Shown piece by piece: positions 56,157 through 64,000 of a stretch of 64,000 bases of DNA (its first letter is position 1; every line of letters begins with the position of its first letter). The position numbers were made by a program, and so were the translations under genes. Under the pieces are notes generated by a model. It worked only from the letters and a program-made list of their open reading frames with translations, made no database searches and was not told where the DNA came from. The stretch is taken from NCBI RefSeq assembly GCF_003855155.1, contig NZ_CP034073.1:5022001-5086000 (forward strand), read 5' to 3'. The stretch is from Shewanella psychromarinicola. Lineage in GTDB: Bacteria; Pseudomonadota; Gammaproteobacteria; Enterobacterales; Shewanellaceae.

Positions 56157-56941
56157 CAGCTTAATCCCACCGCTAAAATGACAAGATAACAACACACTTC
56201 GCTAATTTGCTGTGCTGCGCCTAATGTGTCACCAGTATAGCCTCCAATCTGTTTACGGAAGAATCCGCCTAACAAAATACGCACCAGCCATAAGGTAATA
56301 AACAGTACAAATGCCACTAGGCCATTAAGCCATAACAACACAAAAATACCGCTAGCAATTAATATAAGCAAGTCATTGAGCTGCTGATTTTGTGCTACAG
56401 GCATTGACTTACTGGTCTGTTCATTTCGGACATATTGTTCACTGAAAATTAAGCTCGCCGACACGACTCGACTTAAGGTGTGACCCACGACAAGTGCGCT
56501 GACCGCCGCCAGTGGGCTGTATAAAGCTAACTCTACCAACAATTGCCATTTAAGTAGTAACACCAATCCCAGAGATAATGCCCCATAACTGCCCAAGCGC
56601 GAATCTTTCATAATCCGCAGCTTATCTTCAATCGTTCTACCACCACCAAACCCATCGGCGGTGTCGGCTAAACCGTCTTCATGAAATGCGCCAGTGACTA
56701 GCACACCCGCCACCATCGCCAGTAAAATAGCGATACTCGCGGGTAAAATGAGTTGTGCTAACCAAAACAACAGCGCACAAATTAAGCCAATCACTAAGCC
56801 GACCACACCAAAATATCGGCTGGCCTTGCTCTGCTTATCATTGTCGATAACCACCCAAGGCGGCACCGGGATCCGAGTAAAAAAACTCATTGCCACAAAA
56901 AATAGATTCAACTGCCGCAACCACTTTATCTCGCCAGACAT
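56156..56941 (-). CDS. cobS: Adenosylcobinamide-GDP ribazoletransferase
   Basis: CobS joins adenosylcobinamide-GDP with alpha-ribazole at the inner membrane. The 261-residue protein has 5-6 hydrophobic helices and the metal-binding signature EDGLADTADGFGGG (about residue 85), plus FFTRIPVP near the start, both family hallmarks. cobU overlaps its stop by one base. The gene upstream should be cobT, which is decayed. Confidence 0.95.
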   Translation of the reverse strand: MSGEIKWLRQLNLFFVAMSFFTRIPVPPWVVIDNDKQSKASRYFGVVGLVIGLICALLFWLAQLILPASIAILLAMVAGVLVTGAFHEDGLADTADGFGGGRTIEDKLRIMKDSRLGSYGALSLGLVLLLKWQLLVELALYSPLAAVSALVVGHTLSRVVSASLIFSEQYVRNEQTSKSMPVAQNQQLNDLLILIASGIFVLLWLNGLVAFVLFITLWLVRILLGGFFRKQIGGYTGDTLGAAQQISEVCCYLVILAVGLS

Positions 56942-56950
56942 CTTGTACCC

Positions 56951-57880
56951 TTAAACCGCATTATTAACACCAGCACCATAGAAACTGGCCATTTGATTGT
57001 AAAAATTCACCGTAGCTTGAATTAACGCCAATGCAGCGCCAGTACCCTCTCCAAGCCTTAATCCCAGCGACAACAATAGTGTAGCTTGTAGCTGTTGTAA
57101 TAGAAGCTTATTTCCTTGCTCTTGCCACTGATGAGCAAAGACTCAATAATCTCTTGATGGTGGAAATAATGTTACCGCAACTCATGCTGCAGCAGTAGCG
57201 ATAAAACCATCAATCATCACTCATATTTTTGTTCCCTAGCCACTAAAATCGCCCCAATCATTGACACGATTCTAACGCCAGCTAAAGGGCTAAAATGGCC
57301 CATGAACAGACTTACTCATGACGATGTAAGTCTAACGCTTGGTTAATTAATCGGGGGTTAGTGTCCTAGGTTGCATCATCAATTCCCGTGCATCGACCAA
57401 TACACGGCTCAATACACTGCTCAACACATTACTCAATACATTGCTTAATACACTGCTCAACATATTGCTAATACACTGCTTAACACATTACTCAATACAC
57501 TGCTTAACACATTACTCAATACACTGCTCAACACATTGCTCAATACACTGCTCAACATATTGTTCAACACACAGCACATTACGCAATAATGATATTCAGC
57601 ATAGCTGACATTACCGCAGTTGCGGCACAAGTATTGCCTATAACCATTTTACCCAAAGCAATGACATTGCAACCAGCACCAACAAGACGTGCACCCGCTG
57701 ACGAGTATGCTCTAAGCCTTAGGCGACTTTTTCAAGCCCATTGCGGCCGCTAAATGTATCGCCTGAGCACCTGCGCCTAAACGTTGAACAATAACATTGG
57801 CTTAGCCCGTTAGCGGCTATAATATCGGGCAATCAATTATCTCAAGCTCAAAACCGACTTAACGACACTTGTCAGTCAAT
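56951..57880 (-). pseudogene. cobT: Decayed cobT (DMB phosphoribosyltransferase)
   Basis: Translating the minus strand gives scattered CobT pieces in different frames: VIGNTCAATAVMSAML (about 57600-57650), VMIDGFIATAAA-like text (about 57180-57220), and [19 protein letters not shown] then [13 protein letters not shown] before a stop at 56951-56953. These match CobT in order, ending with its conserved [12 protein letters not shown] motif. Stops and frameshifts separate them, the N-terminal part is missing and a 12-bp minisatellite (57399-57562) interrupts it. CobT activates 5,6-dimethylbenzimidazole, so this step is lost here unless a second cobT exists. Confidence 0.85.
57399..57562. repeat. 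Minisatellite of 12/24-bp units inside the cobT pseudogene
   Basis: About 13-14 imperfect copies of CAATACACTGCT and CAACACATTACT alternate. The array lies between the remains of the middle and C-terminal parts of cobT. Confidence 0.9.
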
Positions 57881-57888
57881 AAGATCTG

Positions 57889-58995
57889 TTAACGGCGTTG
57901 ACGCAAAATAAACAAGAAAAATACACTGCCCAAAGCGGCAGTGATAATACCGACAGGCAATTCTTGGTTCGATAAAATACATCGCGCTATCACGTCAATC
58001 CACACCATAAATAATCCCCCCAACATCGCGGTTAAGATCAGCGGCTGACGTCCGGAAAACAATAGCCTAACCGTGTGCGGGATCATCAACCCCACAAAAC
58101 CAATGCCCCCACACGTCGCCACCAACATCGCGGTGATCAGTGAACACAGTAACAACATACTTAAACGCAATTTAGCGACATTAATGCCTAAGGTGTGAGC
58201 GGTTTCATCACCCGCTTTTAGCGCCATAATTTGCCGTCTAAACGCCAACATAATTAACAAACTAATACCAACCGTCACACTGGGTAATAGTAAATTAGAC
58301 CAACTGGCTTTGGCAAAACTGCCTAAGCTCCAAAATAACACTGATGCCGCAGCCTGTGGGCTAGAGAAATACAACAGCAAACTAGTTAGTGCGCCGAACA
58401 GAAACGAGGTCGCCACACCAGACAACAACATACGTTCAACTTGACTACTTTGACCAGAAGCCGACAATATAAACACAATCAATACCGATAAACTGGCGCC
58501 AATAAATGCCCCAATCGGGATGCTTAATGTCGACCAAGACCACCAAGGTTGTGCCGTAAAGCTTGGTTTTATCGACAATGCGCCTGAAAATATCTCCGCA
58601 AACAAGCCTGTTTGGCTGAATAATGACACCACCAACACAGCACCAAATGACGCCCCAGAGCTAATGCCAAATAAGTAAGGGTCGGCTAGCGGATTACGGG
58701 TCACGGTTTGCAATACGCTGCCCGCGATAGACAAGCCAGCACCAGCCACAAAGGCTAACAAAATCCGCGGCAAGCGTAATTCAAGCACAATACGTTGGCT
58801 CAACTCGATAGCATGCCCACTGCCATCAATAGAACTCGGTATGTCACCCCCCCATAAAGTATTGAAAATGATCAATACGTCATTAAGATCAATATTGGCT
58901 GCACCAAAACTGGCCGCAAAAATAGGGGTAAGTAGCGTGGCAAATACCAACAAACTGAAACACACATAATACCGACGTTGCGATGCATCAATCAT
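57889..58995 (-). CDS. btuC: Cobalamin ABC transporter permease (BtuC-like, FecCD family)
   Basis: The 368-residue protein is a multi-helix FecCD-type permease with LRLPRILLAFVAGAGLSIAG (family opening) and RNPLADPYLFGISSGASFGA (coupling motif), then helices with LLCSLITAMLVATCGGIGFVGLMIPHTVR. Together with BtuD it imports vitamin B12. I chose the ATG at 58995, overlapping the ATPase stop by 8 bases; the longer frame from 59148 would lie inside btuD. The downstream gene is the cobT remnant. Riboswitch context supports B12 over siderophore. Confidence 0.88.
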   Translation of the reverse strand: MIDASQRRYYVCFSLLVFATLLTPIFAASFGAANIDLNDVLIIFNTLWGGDIPSSIDGSGHAIELSQRIVLELRLPRILLAFVAGAGLSIAGSVLQTVTRNPLADPYLFGISSGASFGAVLVVSLFSQTGLFAEIFSGALSIKPSFTAQPWWSWSTLSIPIGAFIGASLSVLIVFILSASGQSSQVERMLLSGVATSFLFGALTSLLLYFSSPQAAASVLFWSLGSFAKASWSNLLLPSVTVGISLLIMLAFRRQIMALKAGDETAHTLGINVAKLRLSMLLLCSLITAMLVATCGGIGFVGLMIPHTVRLLFSGRQPLILTAMLGGLFMVWIDVIARCILSNQELPVGIITAALGSVFFLFILRQRR

Positions 58996-59797
58996 GATCA
59001 GAGCATCCTTTCTTGCTTGCCTGGTAACCATAGAAATAACTGATGAGGGGGTTACCATGTTGTGGATGATCATTGACGTGGCAGCAAACGCCAAACACCT
59101 CACTAATTTGCCGCTCGGTGAGTACTTCTGTTGGGGTACCTTTAGCAATTAACCGCCCTTGGTCGAGTAGCAGTAATTTATCGCACATCGCACTGGCTAA
59201 ATTCAGGTCATGTATAGAAGCAATGACACTGATCCCTAGTGATACGACGAGTTCAAGGATTTGAATTTGATAACGAATATCTAAATGATTGGTAGGTTCA
59301 TCTAATATAAGAATATGTGGCTGTTGCACAATGGCTCGGGCAATTAGTGCACGTTGTTTTTCACCACCAGATAATAGCTCATACTGTTGCTGCGCTTTTT
59401 GCTGCAATCCCACTTTGGTTAATGCACTTAAAATACGTTCTCGGTCTTGCGCTGTGTTGGGGTCAAACAAGTTTTTATGCGGTGTTAGCCCCATTGTCAC
59501 TAACTGCTCAGTAGTCATATCAAAATAATGCGGGGTATCTTGTTGCACCACAGCAATACTCTGCGCTAACGATTTAGAGGAAAAACCACTGATGGGTTTG
59601 GAAAAAATTTCAATATCGCCGCTAGTTGGCTCAATATAACGATACAAGCAACGTAACAGACTCGACTTACCCGCACCATTGGGGCCAATGAGCCCTAGCA
59701 TTTGGCCTCTAGGCAAACTGAAATCAATATCAGCTAGAATGGTTTTATTATCGACTTGCCAAAAGAGATGATTGACATCCAATACTGATTCAGACAT
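58988..59797 (-). CDS. btuD: Cobalamin ABC transporter ATP-binding protein (BtuD-like)
   Basis: The 269-residue ATPase drives the BtuC-like permease. Walker A is GPNGAGKSSLLR, the signature is LSGGEKQRALIARAI, Walker B is ILILDEPTNHLD, and the switch His is in IASIHDLNLAS. It is the first gene after the cobalamin riboswitch. By sequence alone it fits the FepC/BtuD/FecE group; the riboswitch and cob genes make B12 the likely substrate. Confidence 0.9.
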   Translation of the reverse strand: MSESVLDVNHLFWQVDNKTILADIDFSLPRGQMLGLIGPNGAGKSSLLRCLYRYIEPTSGDIEIFSKPISGFSSKSLAQSIAVVQQDTPHYFDMTTEQLVTMGLTPHKNLFDPNTAQDRERILSALTKVGLQQKAQQQYELLSGGEKQRALIARAIVQQPHILILDEPTNHLDIRYQIQILELVVSLGISVIASIHDLNLASAMCDKLLLLDQGRLIAKGTPTEVLTERQISEVFGVCCHVNDHPQHGNPLISYFYGYQASKKGCSDHD

Positions 59798-59879
59798 GTA
59801 AATGACCTCGCCATGTCCAATTAATTAACACATACATCTATTTAAAAACTCCCCTAAGTCACCCGCTTAGGCATGGATA

Positions 59880-59990
59880 TTGAGGCAATTCAAAGCTGGT
59901 ATCTGACTTATGCACCAATGGTTAATTGGTCCATCTACAGTTGCGGGTACAGTTTGGGCTTATCCCAATTCCCAATACCTTGAAAGGCAC
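59880..59990 (-). promoter_or_regulatory. Cobalamin riboswitch
   Basis: On the minus strand the order of conserved parts is right: GGGAATTGGGATAAGCCC (59974-59957), then CCCGCAACTGTAG (59946-59934), then the B12-box-like AAGTCAGATACCAGCT (59909-59894). A possible P1 stem pairs TTCAAG with CTTTGAA. It lies about 90 bp before btuD and probably shuts off the whole uptake/salvage operon when B12 is plentiful. Confidence 0.85.
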
Positions 59991-60129
59991 TATGATTATG
60001 GCGCTATGGTTCTGATGAGTCGATTATAACGCTATGAATATAAAACTATGATTATAACAATATGATTATTACGCTATTAATATGACGTTATAGTAATAAT
60101 TCTATGACTATCAATATGACGCGTTAAGC
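59991..60129. repeat. AT-rich degenerate repeat (CTATGATTAT-like)
   Basis: Degenerate copies of CTATGATTATAAC / AATATGACGTTAT fill the stretch between the riboswitch and the cobC-like remnant. No gene is seen. Confidence 0.6.
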
Positions 60130-60400
60130 CTATGTAATGCTCACTTTAGCTACCTTGCTATCTATTACAACAGATTGAAAACAGTCAAGCTTATCAATAT
60201 CGTCAAGCCAATAGACATCGAGCACCATAATAGCAGCATAGGGGATCGCTAGGTTAGCGAATAATCCGCTACATTGGCCAGCCTTAAGCCTATATTCCAT
60301 TAAGCAGCACATTAAGCAGCGCATCATGCCACCGTGAGTCACCAATAACGCACCGGGGCAATTGCCAACGTGAGCAGCTTATTTCATCTCAAACGGGTCA
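60130..60400 (-). pseudogene. Remnant of a histidine phosphatase (cobC-like, alpha-ribazole phosphatase)
   Basis: The minus strand reads GALLVTHGGMMRCLMCCLM followed by FANLAIPYAAIMVLDVYW and a stop at 60130. VTHGGxxR is the second catalytic motif of histidine phosphatases, and LAIPYA matches their C-terminal strand. The N-terminal half with the RHG motif is not found in any frame, and upstream bases contain stops. In a cobalamin region the parent was probably cobC, but another phosphatase is possible. Confidence 0.6.
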
Positions 60401-60694
60401 TTTGTTTGACTAACAAGGCGCATTGACCCGTCAATAGCGAGCCTATTGCAAGTTAATGCAACGCAGTTAGCGGGATAAAGGACTGTTGGATAAGCCGTTA
60501 TCTCCTGCGCTGAGGTTAACGAGTACGGCTATGTTACCAAGACCACCACAGAAGATGGCAATCTCGTTTATGCAGGAGTAATTAACGACCTTGAACGCAG
60601 TCACTTCTCGACATGCTGGCTCCTGCATGTCGAGGTCGTTTGGGTATCTGACCACTGCCATTACAAGATAATGGCAGTAATTTACTCCCTCTCG
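60401..60694. other. Intergenic region with REP-like element
   Basis: About 290 bp without a gene. It contains the intact REP-like element (60607-60648) and a 9-bp-stem hairpin CTGCCATTA/TAATGGCAG at 60655-60677 just after the RND gene. Remaining sequence shows nothing recognisable. Confidence 0.55.
60607..60648 (+). repeat. REP-like dispersed element, copy B (intact palindrome)
   Basis: CTCGACATGC and GCATGTCGAG pair perfectly around an 8-nt loop and are followed by GTCGTTTGGGTATC. The relative at 17979-18019 shares the tail GAGGTCGTTTGGG and the 5' CTCGACA. Confidence 0.75.
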
Positions 60695-63600
60695 CTAAAT
60701 TTTTTGATGTTTCTTCACCAAGCCAAAGTCAGCCAAAATCGCGTAGGCACAAGGAATAATAAATAACACCATCAAGGTAGAGGCAAAGATCCCGAATACG
60801 ATTGAGACAACCAAGGGCTGTACTACTTGCGCCTGAAGACTCGTTTCGAGCAATAGGGGTAACAGACCTGCGGCCGTCGTCAGCGACGTTAAAAATACCG
60901 CCCTAAATCGTTCCCGACTGGCACTTACAACGGCTTCATGAACGCTATCACCTTCATCGACATGATGACGTATATATTGCACCAGCAAGATAGAGTCATT
61001 GACGACTATGCCTGCAAGGGAGATAAAGCCCATTATCGATGGCATAGACAGGTTATAGCCAAGTAGCACATGCCCCCAAAGCACGCCTATCAAAGACAAG
61101 GGGATTGCCAACATCACCACCACAGGCTCGAGGTAACTCCTGAATTGAAAACTGAGTATGACAAAAAGTCCAAATATTCCGATAAGGAATCCCTTACCAA
61201 GAGAGGCGCCCGTCTTCGCCGTCTCTTTTGCCGAGCCTTCGAAGTCGACCTTAACCCCAGGATAATCTTCAGTGGCTTGCGGCAGCCAATCGGATTTTAT
61301 CTTAGCTAATGTTTCGGTGGAATTACCCTTGCGGTTGTCAACATCGGCCATCACGGTAACCGAACGTTGGCTATTAATCCGCTGAATACGGACATAAGAT
61401 CGTTGATGCTCTAATTTGGCGATCGCCGACAGAGGCAACTGCTCCCCATTGGCTAACATAATGGGAAAGTTAGCCAATGCATGAAGATCGCCTGCTTGCT
61501 CCTTATTCAGCCTGACTTCAATTTCGATATTCTCGGGCCCAATTTGGATCTCATCGGCCCGTTGGCCAAAGAAAGCACTGCGCAGTTGATTGGCGACCAA
61601 CTGACCATCGATGCCGAAGACTTCCGCTCCGGGCCTCAGACTGACCTTAATTTCTTCTTTCCCCGGACGCATATCATCGAGAATACCGTTGATACCATCG
61701 AACCTGGCAAGATAAGATTGCAGCGACACCGAGGCCTGCTTTAGCATATCCAGATCATCACCTAGCAGGCGAACCTCGATATCACGACCCGCAGGCCCCA
61801 TTGTTGGCTGCTTAAAGACCATAGACAAAGGGGCCGCCAGCTCAACCGTACCGTCGCGCCAATCTTCGATAAAATCTTCTATCAGCGTATTTCGAGTTTC
61901 GGCCGACAAGAGATCTAACCTAACCGTCGCCACATGAGGCCCTTTCTCGCCCGCATCGGCATTAAAATTAAACTGTGCGGTAATATCTTCAATAAGCTCA
62001 ACGCCCTCTTCCACCTCTTGGGTATAGCGAGCAGCCGTCTCTTTAGCGCTGAGGATCACTTGTTCGACAACCTCCTGAGTCGAACTCAATGGGCTGCCAG
62101 GTGGCAGGATAATTCTCACTTCGGCGATATCACCATCAAGCTCCGGAAAGGGCAAGAATTTCAACACGCCACCTGCGACCAGCGCCACAGATGAGAGCAA
62201 GATACCTAAGGTTATGCCAACGCTGGCGTAGCGCCAATGCACCACAAACCTAACCGCATTGACGAGTGTCGTATTACGAAACGTTTCGAATGCGGCTAAA
62301 AAATCTCGCTTAAATTTAAGCTCAGGCCTAGGCGCTTTCTTGGGGACATGGCTTAATGAATGGTTTAAATGGTTGGGCAAAATTAAAAATGCCTCAATCA
62401 AACTGATACTGAGCACCATAATCAGCACCGTCGGGATAGCCGAGAGTACGGCGCCCATCTGACCATCTAATCCAAGTAAACTACTGAAGATTAAAATGGT
62501 GGTCAGAAATGAGGAGACCACGCCAGGGGCAACCTTTTTAACCCCTTGAACCACGGCATCATGTGGCGCTAAGCCCCGGTCGACATGGGAGGCGATAGAC
62601 TCGGCGATAACGATGGCATCATCCATCATGATCCCGATGGCCATAAGCAAACCGACTAAACTCATGATGTTAATAGAGACGCCAAAGAGACTCATCAAAT
62701 AGATGCCGCCTAAAAAGGCAACCGGAAGACCTGCCGATACCCAAAAAGAGTAACGCAAAGAGAAAAATAACCACATGCTAAAGAAGACTAGGATGATCCC
62801 TTGCCAGCCATTGGTTAACATCATATCCAGACGATCTTTAAGCAGCGACGAGAGATCGTTGGTCAACGTCAAATTCACGCCATCGGGCACACGTAAACGC
62901 TCTTGCTCGATAAAACGGCTTACTTTCTGTTTTATTCTTAAGGCATCATCGGCTTTGTTCTTCTTCACCTTGAGTATGGCGGCGTGCTGCCCGTTGAAAA
63001 AGATGTGCTCTTCATCGAGTTCAAATCGGTCAGTCACGGTGGCAATATCGCCGAGTCGGACCACGCTGCCGTCGCTGGTAGAGGCCACGATGGTTTGCTT
63101 TAACGCCGCTGGCGTGACTTTGCGCTCATCGAATCTGAGCAGCAGATTTTTATCTGTTAACTCAATATTACCGGCAGGGATCTTCACATTTTGCCGACCC
63201 ACTTCATCGGCAATGTCGGTTGCAGTCAGGCCCAAACGGCGCATATCGATTTGATTAAGCTCAACCCGCAGTTGATGATCGGAAAAGCCAATAACGGATA
63301 CCAGACTCACTCCGGCATCGATTTTCAAGCGACGTTTGAGATCCTCGGCATAATGCTTCAGATGGGGCCAGCTGGCATCGGCCGAAATAGCGATATCAAC
63401 AACAGGCTCAGCCCAATCGAGCTCTTTAACGATCGGCGGTTCAATTTGTGATGGAAAGTTTTTAATCCCATTGATCTGGGTTTGCACATCCACAATAGCG
63501 CGCCCAATATCGGCTTTGCCGTCCAGCTTGATAGTCATGGACGCGACGCCTTCTTGTGCGTCACATTTTACTTCTTCGACATTGCCTAGCCCATCGACCG

Positions 63601-63802
63601 CATCTTCCATACGCAGACATAGACTTTCTTCCACTTCTATCGGCGACGCGCCGGGATAAACCACGGTAGCGGTAACATAGGGAGGCGCAAACTCTGGAAA
63701 AGTCTCACGTTTTATTGATCCCAAACTCAATAATCCGAGCAAGAGTAGGCTGAGCATCAACAAATTAGCTAAGGTCGGATGACGGGTGATATAAGCGATC
63801 AC
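60695..63802 (-). CDS. RND-family efflux permease (AcrB/MexB-like group)
   Basis: This 1035-residue inner-membrane pump exports drugs or other compounds using protons. It has 12 helices with two large periplasmic loops: N-terminal YITRHPTLANLLMLSLLLLG, then VTATVVYPGASPIEVEESL. Helix 4 has GLLMAIGIMMDDAIVIAESI with the proton-relay Asp pair. The second half has GFISLAGIVVNDSILLVQYI. It is in the HAE-1/HAE-like part of the family; the substrate is unknown. Bases look clearly more GC-rich than the neighbours, so recent transfer is possible. Its start overlaps the adaptor's stop by 4 bases (ATGA). Confidence 0.93.
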   Translation of the reverse strand: MIAYITRHPTLANLLMLSLLLLGLLSLGSIKRETFPEFAPPYVTATVVYPGASPIEVEESLCLRMEDAVDGLGNVEEVKCDAQEGVASMTIKLDGKADIGRAIVDVQTQINGIKNFPSQIEPPIVKELDWAEPVVDIAISADASWPHLKHYAEDLKRRLKIDAGVSLVSVIGFSDHQLRVELNQIDMRRLGLTATDIADEVGRQNVKIPAGNIELTDKNLLLRFDERKVTPAALKQTIVASTSDGSVVRLGDIATVTDRFELDEEHIFFNGQHAAILKVKKNKADDALRIKQKVSRFIEQERLRVPDGVNLTLTNDLSSLLKDRLDMMLTNGWQGIILVFFSMWLFFSLRYSFWVSAGLPVAFLGGIYLMSLFGVSINIMSLVGLLMAIGIMMDDAIVIAESIASHVDRGLAPHDAVVQGVKKVAPGVVSSFLTTILIFSSLLGLDGQMGAVLSAIPTVLIMVLSISLIEAFLILPNHLNHSLSHVPKKAPRPELKFKRDFLAAFETFRNTTLVNAVRFVVHWRYASVGITLGILLSSVALVAGGVLKFLPFPELDGDIAEVRIILPPGSPLSSTQEVVEQVILSAKETAARYTQEVEEGVELIEDITAQFNFNADAGEKGPHVATVRLDLLSAETRNTLIEDFIEDWRDGTVELAAPLSMVFKQPTMGPAGRDIEVRLLGDDLDMLKQASVSLQSYLARFDGINGILDDMRPGKEEIKVSLRPGAEVFGIDGQLVANQLRSAFFGQRADEIQIGPENIEIEVRLNKEQAGDLHALANFPIMLANGEQLPLSAIAKLEHQRSYVRIQRINSQRSVTVMADVDNRKGNSTETLAKIKSDWLPQATEDYPGVKVDFEGSAKETAKTGASLGKGFLIGIFGLFVILSFQFRSYLEPVVVMLAIPLSLIGVLWGHVLLGYNLSMPSIMGFISLAGIVVNDSILLVQYIRHHVDEGDSVHEAVVSASRERFRAVFLTSLTTAAGLLPLLLETSLQAQVVQPLVVSIVFGIFASTLMVLFIIPCAYAILADFGLVKKHQKI

Positions 63803-64000
63803 TGACCGGCCTCCTCTCGGTTCACCTGAGATTGCTCAGCAGCATTAACGTCGGGGTCTGATGAGATATCTCTTAAAGACATCCCCGGGATAGCGGGAAT
63901 AAGATCGTTGAGCACAATGTTATCACCAACGATAACGTCTGCTTTAATCGCCACTTGATCTTGATTACGGAACAAAATGGTCACCGGTTTTATCATCAGT
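63799..64000 (-). CDS. RND periplasmic adaptor (membrane fusion protein), C-terminal end
   Basis: Only the last 65-66 residues are in the window; the frame is still open at base 64000, so the ATG at 63996 is probably internal. The visible part (PVTILFRNQDQVAIKADVIVGDNIVLNDLIPAIPGMSL) is a beta-rich end with an acidic tail, as in RND adaptors. The overlap with the permease start and the same strand support the pairing in one operon. Confidence 0.75.
   Translation of the reverse strand, partial: LMIKPVTILFRNQDQVAIKADVIVGDNIVLNDLIPAIPGMSLRDISSDPDVNAAEQSQVNREEAGQ

Noticed and set aside
60467..60661. Minus-strand 64-residue frame before the RND gene
   Set aside because: It reads through the REP-like palindrome; no family resemblance.

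Overview
The window looks like a chromosomal segment of a marine gammaproteobacterium, most likely Shewanella or a close relative (inference). The reasons are two OmcA/MtrC-type decaheme outer-membrane cytochromes, low-to-medium GC by eye, Shewanella-style housekeeping genes, and many short tandem and dispersed repeats between genes. No rRNA, tRNA or CRISPR array was recognised.

Layout. 1-6.7 kb: end of an MFS efflux pump, holC-valS, a small SEC-C protein and a POT peptide transporter. 7.4-14.0 kb: two tandem decaheme lipoprotein cytochromes with a LysR regulator, all on the minus strand. 14.1-20.1 kb: rsuA, glnD, a 37-bp repeat array, a YcxB-like protein, a uracil-DNA-glycosylase-family protein, a small secreted protein and a MAPEG protein. 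20.5-23.0 kb: a bufferin-type copper-peptide operon (bufA with a doubled cysteine-rich core, the MNIO/DUF692 maturase bufB, and bufC). 23.3-31.2 kb: an efflux module (HlyD-type adaptor, small membrane protein, LolD/MacB-type ATPase, two FtsX-type permeases) followed by an NtrC-type regulator and its kinase. A sigma-54 promoter and palindromic upstream sites lie in front of the adaptor gene. 31.4-36.0 kb: a mobile island with a group II intron and a Sel1-repeat gene without a normal start codon, flanked by two inverted copies of a roughly 315-bp dispersed repeat. 36.0-49.8 kb: btuF, a DUF2235 hydrolase, an isochorismatase-family hydrolase, a sulfotransferase and an Asp/Asn-hydroxylase-like dioxygenase that both end in a SEC-C zinc motif, a TPR sulfotransferase, a UbiB-family kinase, a VOC protein, an RluA-family enzyme, a lipoprotein, a 2OG oxygenase and an aldehyde dehydrogenase. 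49.9-53.4 kb: an HxlR regulator and a periplasmic solute-binding-protein gene split by an IS200/IS605 element carrying tnpA and tnpB. 53.4-60.4 kb: a cobalamin salvage and uptake operon (riboswitch-btuD-btuC-[cobT pseudogene]-cobS-cobU-cobQ-cobO) with a cobC-like remnant upstream. 60.7-64 kb: an RND efflux permease and the end of its adaptor.

How it fits together. The strongest systems are the bufferin operon (periplasmic copper handling), the sigma-54-controlled ABC efflux module, the duplicated extracellular electron-transfer cytochromes, and the cobalamin operon in which cobT has decayed and been invaded by a minisatellite. The most unusual gene set is the SEC-C-tailed sulfotransferase/dioxygenase pair facing a TPR sulfotransferase. 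The insertion in the solute-binding gene can be read to the base: removing 2117 bp restores a 270-codon frame. All assignments come from reading the sequence; no database search was run.
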